Source: Bacteroidales bacterium (lineage in GTDB: Bacteria; Bacteroidota; Bacteroidia; Bacteroidales; Muribaculaceae). From it: DNA of 64,000 nucleotides. The notes under the pieces are model-generated. The model saw nothing but the letters and a program-made list of their open reading frames with translations. It made no database searches and was not told the origin of the DNA. The position numbers were made by a program, and so were the translations under genes. The stretch lies in contig CAJTEX010000015.1 in the NCBI GenBank assembly GCA_910575615.1, positions 1-64,000 of the forward strand, written 5' to 3'. Of the stretch, positions 25,143-32,973 are shown one piece after another (position 1 is the stretch's first letter; each line of letters starts with the position of its first letter).

Positions 25143-25457
25143 ATGAGCAAAAGCTCGCAACCTTCAACAATCTCACCCATCACAATGGTCATGCTTCCGC
25201 AGGAAGAATGGCAATCACTCAACGACAAGCTCGACCGCCTCGCGGAGATGATTGAAAACCGCAACGCCTCCGACCGCGACACCGAGTGGCTGGAATCAGA
25301 AGCCGCTCGGAAACTGCTCGGAGTCTCGACCAAGACATGGCAGAACTACCGTGACCAGCGCGTCATCCCTTTCTCCCAAATCGACCGCAAAATCTACGTC
25401 AACCGCGCCGACCTCGACGCTTTCCTTCGCCGCTACCGTATCGGCGATTTGAAATGA
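25143..25457 (+). CDS. Excisionase-like HTH_17 protein
   Basis: A 104-residue protein with a short coiled-coil-like stretch (QSLNDKLDRLAEMIEN) and a C-terminal winged helix (AARKLLGVSTKTWQNYRDQ, then IDRKIYVNRADLDAFLRR). The family supplies excisionases and regulators on Bacteroidetes mobile elements. It stands alone with a terminator behind it. It is the best candidate for the island B excisionase or for a regulator of the downstream operon. The codon use is more GC-rich than the stretch before it. Confidence 0.75.
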   Translation: MSKSSQPSTISPITMVMLPQEEWQSLNDKLDRLAEMIENRNASDRDTEWLESEAARKLLGVSTKTWQNYRDQRVIPFSQIDRKIYVNRADLDAFLRRYRIGDLK

Positions 25458-25494
25458 GCCTAAATTTTGAGGGACAAGGCATTTAGCCCCAAAT

Positions 25495-25530
25495 AACAAT
25501 CGGTTATGTTTTCCGGCATAACCGATTGTT
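25495..25530 (+). terminator. Terminator after the HTH gene
   Basis: acaatcggttatg (25496-25508) pairs perfectly with cataaccgattgt (25517-25529) over 13 bp. An outer tttgag/ctcaaa pairing is also possible. Confidence 0.65.
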
Positions 25531-25547
25531 GTCTCAAAAATTCTTTG

Positions 25548-25555
25548 TAACTTTG
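25548..25555 (+). promoter_or_regulatory. -7 box of the dnaB-hsd operon promoter
   Basis: TAACTTTG fits the Bacteroidetes consensus. A TTG about 20 bp upstream could be the -33 element. It implies a leader of about 150 nt before the ATG at 25708. Confidence 0.55.
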
Positions 25556-25559
25556 TAAT

Positions 25560-25701
25560 TAGGAATAGTAACGTCTATCTGAAAATGACCAACTGATAAC
25601 AAAAGACCTACGGCGCGAGCCGAAAACACTTTGAAAACTCCCGAGTAGTCGTTACAGGCTTTGGTCGGCCTTCAGATGCCACGCGGGAGTTTCCCTTTTT
25701 T
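25560..25701 (+). ncRNA. Candidate structured leader RNA with terminal attenuator
   Basis: The leader between the promoter and the DnaB-like gene can form several helices. A GNRA hairpin cggc-gcga-gccg spans 25611-25622. A long-range arm joins atctgaa (25577-25583) with ttcagat (25671-25677) and gaccaa (25587-25592) with ttggtc (25661-25666). gtaacg (25568-25573) can pair with cgttac (25650-25655). A terminator stem aaactcccg (25635-25643) with cgggagttt (25684-25692) is followed by six T (25696-25701). The terminator and long-range arm interlock as a pseudoknot. The U-run ends 6 nt before the ATG. It is either an attenuating leader or a separate small RNA of about 140 nt. Confidence 0.6.
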
Positions 25702-25707
25702 GAAATT

Positions 25708-26676
25708 ATGACAATTAACTTTAACGACATATTACAAGAATCGTTACTTTCGATTCAAAATGCCTCCAACAGTCCATACGGTTTTGTTGGCTTACCGTCC
25801 GGCCTTAAAGATTTAGATAAAGCCATTTGCGGCTTTGATAACTCGGATTTAATCGTAGTCGGCGCACGTCCAGCTATGGGCAAAACTGGATTCCTTCTTA
25901 CTCTTGCCATCAACATGGTGGAAAGGGAAATTCCTGTGCTGTTCTACTCTTTGGAAATGAGCAATCTACAAATAGTTAACCGTATGCTCTCCAACATAAC
26001 CGGAATCGAGGGCAATAAACTATCTTCCGGTCGTATGTCGGAAGAAGAATGGGAAAACATTATAAAAGTTGGAAAGGAAATGGGAAAATTTCCCCTTTAC
26101 CTCACTGACAAGTGCGACTGGAAAATCGAAAATTTCTGTAAGAAAGTAAGAGAGGATGTCGAAGAAACTGGGGCTAAGATAATCTTCATTGACTATCTGC
26201 AACTCTTTTCGACTCGAGAGAGACTACAGAACCGATATGAGGAAGTTGCTCTCTGTACCCGAGAATTGAAACTATTGGCAAGAGAATTAAACTTGCCTGT
26301 AATTGTTGCTTCGCAACTCAACCGCAATGTCGAGAACCGCACGACTGGAATATTCCGCGAAAAGATGCCTCAAATGTTTGACTTGCGCGACAGCGGCACC
26401 ATTTGCGACGATGCTAATGTCGTAATGTTACTTTACAGACCCGAGTATTATACCCGTAGCTCCGAGGATGAGAATGGCAATGACATCAGAGGACTTGCTG
26501 AGGTTATTATCGCAAAAAATCATATGGGTAGAGAAGATACTATAAGACTTAAATTCTCTCCAGAAACCGGCAAATTCGAGGATTGGGAACCATATGAGCC
26601 GGAAATTCCTTTCCTCAATCGTCCGAATTATGAAGAGACTCTTGACAATTTTGATTCTTTATCTTCACCTTTCTGA
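25708..26676 (+). CDS. DnaB-like replicative helicase, C-terminal domain only
   Basis: A 322-residue RecA-fold helicase matching the C-terminal part of DnaB. Walker A reads GARPAMGKTGF, Walker B AKIIFIDYLQLF, and the later motifs VIVASQLNRNVENR and LRDSGTICDDANVVMLL are kept. The N-terminal primase-binding domain of DnaB (about 150 residues) is missing. The gene is first in the hsd operon, with only 6 bp before hsdM. It may be an element replication helicase or a helper for the RM proteins. Co-transcription with hsdMSR is unusual. Confidence 0.85.
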   Translation: MTINFNDILQESLLSIQNASNSPYGFVGLPSGLKDLDKAICGFDNSDLIVVGARPAMGKTGFLLTLAINMVEREIPVLFYSLEMSNLQIVNRMLSNITGIEGNKLSSGRMSEEEWENIIKVGKEMGKFPLYLTDKCDWKIENFCKKVREDVEETGAKIIFIDYLQLFSTRERLQNRYEEVALCTRELKLLARELNLPVIVASQLNRNVENRTTGIFREKMPQMFDLRDSGTICDDANVVMLLYRPEYYTRSSEDENGNDIRGLAEVIIAKNHMGREDTIRLKFSPETGKFEDWEPYEPEIPFLNRPNYEETLDNFDSLSSPF

Positions 26677-26682
26677 TTCAAT

Positions 26683-28506
26683 ATGGCTGATGAGCTGAAA
26701 CAATTTGAGGATAGACTGTGGGAAGCAGCCGACAAGCTGCGTTCTGAGAGCGGTCTCAAATCAACGCAATATTCAACCCCATTATTGGGGCTGATATTCC
26801 TACGTTTTGCATCCAACAAATACGATAAGTTCAAAGATGAAATTGAAGCCGAGTATTCCGCTTCGCAGAATACCCGTAACCCGAAAACACGTGAGGAAAT
26901 CGCTTTGAGCAAATGCGGATATTATCTGCCGGAGAAATCTCATTTTGACTATCTGCTCAGTTTGAGTGAGCAAGAGGATATTCCGCTTGCAATCAAACAG
27001 GCGATGGAGGGTATCGAGCAGCACAAGCCCGAACTTGTAGGCTCGCTCCCCAAAGATGAATATTTTAATCTTGAACCTAAGGAAGACGGCGAGAACATAC
27101 GCGACTACTCGCTCACTGCCTCGCTTCTGAAAATCATAAATTCCATTCCTCGCGATTTGGAGGGGGATGTATTCGGAAAGGTTTATGAATACTTCCTCGG
27201 CAAGTTCGCAAGCAGTGAGGGGAAAGGTGGCGGTGAATATTACACCCCGACTTCCGTTGTCCGTCTTATGGTTGAAATGATTGAGCCGTATCAAGGACGC
27301 ATCCTCGACCCGGCTTGTGGTTCGGGCGGTATGTTTGTGCAGAGTGCCGACTTCGTTCAACGTAGCAACGATCGCCCCGACCGTATCAGTGTTTACGGTA
27401 TCGAGAAAGAGAACGAAACAGTAAAGCTCGCGCGAATGAATATGTTCCTTCACGGCTTGAACGGAAACATAGTTCAAGCCAATAGCTATTACAGCGACCC
27501 ACACAATTCATTCGGCACGTTTGATTTTGTAATGGCAAATCCTCCTTTCAATGTCGATGATGTCAGCTACGACAAAGTAAAGGACGACCCCCGATTCAAC
27601 ACTTTCGGAATACCTAAAAACAAGACCAAATCTAAGAGCAAGGATGGCGAAACCGTGCCAAACGCGAATTATCTATGGATAAATCAATTCGCCACGGCAC
27701 TCAATGACACCGGGCGAGCCGCCCTCGTCATGGCTTCTATTGCCACTGATGCCGGAAAGTCAGAGGCCGAGATACGCGCCCGTTTGGTTGAGGATGGCAT
27801 TGTGAGCGCAATGCTTTCACTGCCGAGCAATATGTTCTTTTCGGTTACTCTCCCGGCCACTCTTTGGTTCTTCGACAAAGCACGACGCGAGGATAAACGA
27901 GTACTTTTCATCAATGCCCGCAATTTCTATAAGCAGGTTGACCGCGCACATCGAGAATTTACCGATGAACATATAGCCAACCTCGCTTGCATCCGTCACC
28001 TATTCCAAGGCGATGAAGCCCATTGGCACTTGCTAATGTCGCATTACGACAACCGCATCCACGATTTGACTGCTAAATATGAGAGTTGCGTTGAAGAAAG
28101 AAATGCAGCAACCCTTGAAGCCGAAACTTTCCTTTCGGAGAATCCCGGCAAAAATCTTAAAACCGACATCAAGCGCCGCATAGATGCCGCCGAGGCCGCT
28201 CTTGCTGAGGCCGAAAAAGAGTTAAACCATATAACTTCTATGCGCCAATGGCTTATAGACAACTTCCCCGGCGGCAAGTATCGCGATGTTATCGGTCTTT
28301 GCAAGGCCGCATCCATTGAAGAAATTCGTGAACAAGACTACTCGCTCAACCCCGGTCGTTATGTCGGCGTCAGCTTTGACGTAGAAGACCTAAACGATTT
28401 CCGCGAGAGTATGACCTCGCTAAAATCAGAACTATCCGATCTGAATGATAGTGGTAAAGAGCTGATGAGCAGAATTTTGTCTAATCTAAGTCAATTGGGG
28501 ATATGA
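26683..28506 (+). CDS. hsdM: Type I restriction-modification methyltransferase subunit
   Basis: A 607-residue HsdM. It has the N-terminal helical domain (about 1-140), the adenine methyltransferase core with LDPACGSGGMF (motif I) and MANPPFNVDD (motif IV), and a C-terminal coiled-coil-rich extension (about 450-540) longer than in typical 500-residue HsdM. With HsdS it methylates N6-adenine at the split target. The stop overlaps the hsdS start by 4 bp. Confidence 0.94.
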   Translation: MADELKQFEDRLWEAADKLRSESGLKSTQYSTPLLGLIFLRFASNKYDKFKDEIEAEYSASQNTRNPKTREEIALSKCGYYLPEKSHFDYLLSLSEQEDIPLAIKQAMEGIEQHKPELVGSLPKDEYFNLEPKEDGENIRDYSLTASLLKIINSIPRDLEGDVFGKVYEYFLGKFASSEGKGGGEYYTPTSVVRLMVEMIEPYQGRILDPACGSGGMFVQSADFVQRSNDRPDRISVYGIEKENETVKLARMNMFLHGLNGNIVQANSYYSDPHNSFGTFDFVMANPPFNVDDVSYDKVKDDPRFNTFGIPKNKTKSKSKDGETVPNANYLWINQFATALNDTGRAALVMASIATDAGKSEAEIRARLVEDGIVSAMLSLPSNMFFSVTLPATLWFFDKARREDKRVLFINARNFYKQVDRAHREFTDEHIANLACIRHLFQGDEAHWHLLMSHYDNRIHDLTAKYESCVEERNAATLEAETFLSENPGKNLKTDIKRRIDAAEAALAEAEKELNHITSMRQWLIDNFPGGKYRDVIGLCKAASIEEIREQDYSLNPGRYVGVSFDVEDLNDFRESMTSLKSELSDLNDSGKELMSRILSNLSQLGI

Positions 28507-29639
28507 AACTTGGTGACATATGTACTATTACATCAAGTAAACGTATATTCGCTTCGGATTATGTTGATGTCGGTATTCCTTTTTATAGGTCTAAGGAAAT
28601 AATTGAAAAAAATCGTGGAGAAGAAGTATCCTCTCCATTATATATCAGCGAAGAAAAATTTGATGTAATAAAGAGTAAATTTGGAGTGCCAAGCAAAGAT
28701 GATATTTTATTGACCTCTGTCGGGACTATTGGTATTCCATATCAAGTTCAAAGTTCAGACAAATTTTATTTTAAGGATGGAAATTTGACTTGGCTTAAAG
28801 ATTTTACGAAATCTATAAACCCTCGTTTTATTTATTACTTTATATCAAATTCCTTTTTCAGAACCTATCTTAATTCAATATGTATAGGGTCATCACAGGC
28901 AGCTTTAACTATTGAAAAATTAAAGAATATTGAGATTTCTGTTCCAACAAAAAATATTCAAAACAGAGTAGCTGATATTCTTACCCTTTTTGATGACCTT
29001 ATTACACTCAACAATCGTCGCATTGCTATTTTGGAAGAAATGGCTGTGCGTACATATCGTGAGTGGTTTGTGTTTTTCCGTTTCCCCGGCCACGAATCCA
29101 CCGAGTTTGTCAATGGTTTACCTAAAGGATGGGAATATCGCTCTGTTACAGATATTTTGCAGATTCTTTATGGCAAAGACCATAAGTTGGTTTATGATGG
29201 ATTGTTTCCTATATATGGCTCCGGGGGAATAATGCGTTATGGAAACGAATATTTATATGAAGGAGAATCTGTTTTAATACCTAGAAAAGGTACTCTTAAT
29301 AACATAATATTAGCGGATGGCAAGTTTTGGTGTATTGATACAATGTTTTATTCAATACCTAAAATTCCTAAAATCTGCAAACTTGCTTTTTTTCAACTTA
29401 AAGCTTTTGATATGGAAGTGTTTAATTCTGGGACAGCTCTTCCGAGCATGACTATTAAAATTCTATCATGTCTTAAATTGCTTGTTCCGGATGAAAAATA
29501 CAGAACGCTTTTTGAGCAATCCATATCAGATATTTTTAATGAGGTAACACACTTTAAGAAGTTAAATGCTACGCTTCAGCAGATGCGCGACCGCTTGCTG
29601 CCTCAACTTATGAGTGGCCAGCTTGAAGTAGCACCTTAA
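28503..29639 (+). CDS. hsdS: Type I restriction-modification specificity subunit
   Basis: A 378-residue HsdS with two target-recognition domains (about 1-140 and 205-340) separated by conserved helical spacers (QNRVADILTLFDDLITLNNR, then LEEMAVRTYREWF; final LQQMRDRLLPQLMSGQLEV). The TRDs set the bipartite target; their sequence is AT-rich and unlike the flanks, as usual for exchanged TRDs. No inverted partner hsdS gene for phase variation is seen nearby. Confidence 0.93.
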   Translation: MKLGDICTITSSKRIFASDYVDVGIPFYRSKEIIEKNRGEEVSSPLYISEEKFDVIKSKFGVPSKDDILLTSVGTIGIPYQVQSSDKFYFKDGNLTWLKDFTKSINPRFIYYFISNSFFRTYLNSICIGSSQAALTIEKLKNIEISVPTKNIQNRVADILTLFDDLITLNNRRIAILEEMAVRTYREWFVFFRFPGHESTEFVNGLPKGWEYRSVTDILQILYGKDHKLVYDGLFPIYGSGGIMRYGNEYLYEGESVLIPRKGTLNNIILADGKFWCIDTMFYSIPKIPKICKLAFFQLKAFDMEVFNSGTALPSMTIKILSCLKLLVPDEKYRTLFEQSISDIFNEVTHFKKLNATLQQMRDRLLPQLMSGQLEVAP

Positions 29640-29652
29640 ATCTTTGTAGGCA

Positions 29653-32600
29653 ATGAGATACTTTATTAAGGAAGATGATATAGAGCGAGAACTCATTGAT
29701 GTTTGCCTCAATGAATTGGGCTACAACAATCATTTCAATTGCTATGTGACCGACCATTTACATCGCAGCTCGGAGCGCGGTGTGCTTAACCTCGACGTAC
29801 TCCGCCGCGAGGTCAAGCGCATAAACGCATCGGCCACCGACCGCCTGCAAGGCTTCGATGATGCAGATGTCAATACCGCAATATCAGCACTCAATGATAT
29901 AGACCTGCACTCCGACCCTGCTTCGCTCAATGCCACTATTCTTACACGGATTATGAGCGGCTTTAAGATGCCGGTGCTTCAATCGAATGGCAAGCGTGAG
30001 CCTCGTACCGTGCAATTCATTGATTGGGAGAATCCTACAAGCAACCAATTTGACGTTGTCAACCAACTTTGGATTCAAGGCGATGTTTACCGTCTGCGAC
30101 CTGATGTCATTATATATGTCAATGGACTACCGCTCATAACTATTGAGTTAAAAGACAGCAACATTCCTGTCAAGGAGGCTTTCTCCAACAACTTGGCAAG
30201 ATACAAAGATGCCATTCCTCAACTTATGGCCTATAACGCTGTGCTCGTTGCGAGCAATGGGTTGCATACCCGAGTAGGTGCGACTTATGCCGACTGGGCT
30301 TTTTTCGCTCCTTGGTTCAGAGCATCTGAGAAGGATAAAATCAACAAAGATGAAATCGAAAGCGAAAAAATCAGTCTTGATGTAATGGCTCGCTCGTTGT
30401 TGAAAAAGGAAAATTTGCTTGATTACGTTCACAATTATATCCTTTTCTACAACGGCACCAAAAAGATATGTGCCAAAAACCATCAATTCCTCGGAGTGAG
30501 CAGAGCCGTCGAGCGATATAAATATCTCTGTGGCTCACCTCGCGAAGAAGACCGCGGAAAGATGGGTGTGTTCTGGCATACACAGGGAAGCGGCAAAAGT
30601 TTTTCAATGGTGTATCTTGCACGCTTGCTTAAAAACCGTTTTCCGGGTAATTTCACGTTCCTTATCATAACCGACCGCGAAGACCTCGACAGTCAGATTT
30701 ACCGCAACTTCTTACATAGCGGCTTTATGAGTGCCGACGAAGACTGCCAACCTAAAACAAGCGACCGTCTCCGCACAATGCTTGAAAAGGAAGACCACCG
30801 CATACTTTTTACGCTTATTCAGAAATTCCGTTACGATAAACGCAAGAAATATCCCATTCTCTCTGAACGAGATGATATCATTGTTTTTATCGACGAGGCT
30901 CACCGCACACAATATAAATCGCTTGCCGAAAATCTCAGGGCAGGTCTGCCTAACGCCAAGTATATGGCGTTTACCGGCACACCGCTTTTTGGAAGTAAAA
31001 AACTCACCAATAAATGGTTTGGCGAAACGGTCAGCGAGTATAATTTCAGTCAGGCTGTGCAAGATGAGGCCACCGTGCGCCTCACTTATCGCAACCACCT
31101 GCTTGAGGTGCAGAATGAAAATCCGACCTTCAGTGCCGACTTTATCAATATTCTTCAAGATGAAGAACTTGATGATGACAGTCGCCAACGTCTTGAACGC
31201 GAGTATGCCAAAGAACTTGAAATACTTCGCCGTCCGGCGCGTCTTAACAAGATAGCCGATGATATAGTAAATCATATCATCAACCGTGGCTATCTCGGCA
31301 AGGCAATGGTGGTTAGTGTTGACCGCTTTACCGCCGTCAGAATGTATGACCTTGTCACCGCTAAATGGCAGCAAAAGATTGCCAAAATCAACCACGAACT
31401 GATGTCGCTCAATCCTACATCTGCGGAGTATCAGACCAAACTGAAAATCCGTGAGTGGATGCGCTCTACCGATATGGCTGTCGTAATAAGCGAAAGCCAA
31501 GGCGATGATGAACGCTTTGCTGCCGAAGGTCTAAACCTTCGTCCTCATCGTGAGCGTATGAACGATGTTAACGAAGAAGGACAGGAATTGCAAGACCTGT
31601 TCCGAGATGAAAACAACCCTCTACGGATTGTTTTTGTATGCTCCATGTGGCTCACCGGCTTCGACTCTCCAATGGTGTCAACTCTTTATATGGATAAGCC
31701 TCTTGCAGGGCAAAATCTTATGCAGACTATTGCGCGTGCCAATCGTCGATGCTCGACACTTGACGTGCTTGGACGAGAAAAATCGTGCGGTCAGATTATC
31801 TCTTACTGCAATATCTTCGGCAGTCTGAAAAAAGCTTTTGCCACCTATGGAGATGCGCAAGGAGGCGGTGACGATGCGGATACCGATAATCCCGGAACTG
31901 ACACCCCCGCAGGCAATACTCCTGCGGCTATGACACTTGATGAGCTTTACACACATCTTCGTGCTGCCATTTCTCAGTGCGTGGAATGGTGTCGAGGTCT
32001 TGGTGTCGATTTGCAGAAAATTCTCGACCTCAATAAAGCTTTCAACCAGATTTCTCTCTTTGACCAATACGCTAACATTCTCATAAATCCTGTTGAGCGC
32101 AAGGCTCAATTTGCTGTGTTTGATAACACTATTTCACAGATTTATGATGAATGTTTGCCCGATATTATCAGCATCAAAGAGGAATTTGTAATGGCCGAGG
32201 TAATCCATTATCTCAGACAGGTTATGGATAACTCAGTTGACCGAGGCAATCTTGATTCAGCTCGCCGCCGCATCAAGGATTTGCTCAATCAGAGCATTGT
32301 GCTGAAAGGTGACGGCCCGGCTGAAAATAGAGAGTACACTATCAAGGAGTTTGGAGAATTTGACCTTAGCCGTCTTGATATTGACAAACTCCGGGAGCAA
32401 TACAGCGAATCTAAGTGCAAAGCACTTGAAATCGCTGAACTTGAAGATTTCATCTCGCAAAAACTCGATACAATGCTCAATCAAAACAGCGAGCGCCGTA
32501 CTTTTGCTGAGGAATTTCAACGCATTATCGACCGTTATAATGCCGGAAGCACAGAATCTGAGCAAGCGATTCGCGAACTCATAGACTTGCTTAGCCGTAT

Positions 32601-32949
32601 GACGGCAGAGCAACGCCGCGCTTCTGAGGAGGGGCTTACAGAGGAAGAACTCGAAGTGTTCGATATACTCCGCAAGGAAAATCTCTCAAAAGATGATACC
32701 ATAAAGGTCAAAGCTGCCGCCCGTGATTTGCTTTCAAAATTGAAATCAAATCAAGACCAGCTGTTTACCACTGATTGGTATAAAGATAGTTCTAAGAAAA
32801 GCTCCTTCATCCTGTTCGTTAGAGATACTCTTGACAGGACGTTGCCGGACTGCTACGACCGGACAACATTCAGAGAGAAAAATGAGCTCCTATGTAATCA
32901 ATTCATTGTCCGTGCATCTCAAAATGGCGGATACCTTTTCGCAAGTTAA
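29653..32949 (+). CDS. hsdR: Type I restriction enzyme R subunit
   Basis: A 1098-residue HsdR. The N-terminal nuclease domain shows RPDVIIYV and LITIELKD (PD-ExK). The translocase domains have Walker A TQGSGKSFSMV, the DEAH box FIDEAHRTQ, and a later helicase motif QTIARANRR. The C-terminal part is helical, for binding the M2S core. A Gly/Asp/Pro-rich loop (about 736-757) is inserted before the C-terminal domain. It starts 13 bp after hsdS. It would cut unmodified DNA far from the target after ATP-driven translocation. Confidence 0.94.
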   Translation: MRYFIKEDDIERELIDVCLNELGYNNHFNCYVTDHLHRSSERGVLNLDVLRREVKRINASATDRLQGFDDADVNTAISALNDIDLHSDPASLNATILTRIMSGFKMPVLQSNGKREPRTVQFIDWENPTSNQFDVVNQLWIQGDVYRLRPDVIIYVNGLPLITIELKDSNIPVKEAFSNNLARYKDAIPQLMAYNAVLVASNGLHTRVGATYADWAFFAPWFRASEKDKINKDEIESEKISLDVMARSLLKKENLLDYVHNYILFYNGTKKICAKNHQFLGVSRAVERYKYLCGSPREEDRGKMGVFWHTQGSGKSFSMVYLARLLKNRFPGNFTFLIITDREDLDSQIYRNFLHSGFMSADEDCQPKTSDRLRTMLEKEDHRILFTLIQKFRYDKRKKYPILSERDDIIVFIDEAHRTQYKSLAENLRAGLPNAKYMAFTGTPLFGSKKLTNKWFGETVSEYNFSQAVQDEATVRLTYRNHLLEVQNENPTFSADFINILQDEELDDDSRQRLEREYAKELEILRRPARLNKIADDIVNHIINRGYLGKAMVVSVDRFTAVRMYDLVTAKWQQKIAKINHELMSLNPTSAEYQTKLKIREWMRSTDMAVVISESQGDDERFAAEGLNLRPHRERMNDVNEEGQELQDLFRDENNPLRIVFVCSMWLTGFDSPMVSTLYMDKPLAGQNLMQTIARANRRCSTLDVLGREKSCGQIISYCNIFGSLKKAFATYGDAQGGGDDADTDNPGTDTPAGNTPAAMTLDELYTHLRAAISQCVEWCRGLGVDLQKILDLNKAFNQISLFDQYANILINPVERKAQFAVFDNTISQIYDECLPDIISIKEEFVMAEVIHYLRQVMDNSVDRGNLDSARRRIKDLLNQSIVLKGDGPAENREYTIKEFGEFDLSRLDIDKLREQYSESKCKALEIAELEDFISQKLDTMLNQNSERRTFAEEFQRIIDRYNAGSTESEQAIRELIDLLSRMTAEQRRASEEGLTEEELEVFDILRKENLSKDDTIKVKAAARDLLSKLKSNQDQLFTTDWYKDSSKKSSFILFVRDTLDRTLPDCYDRTTFREKNELLCNQFIVRASQNGGYLFAS

Positions 32950-32973
32950 TACATTAATAACGGAAGAAACCTA

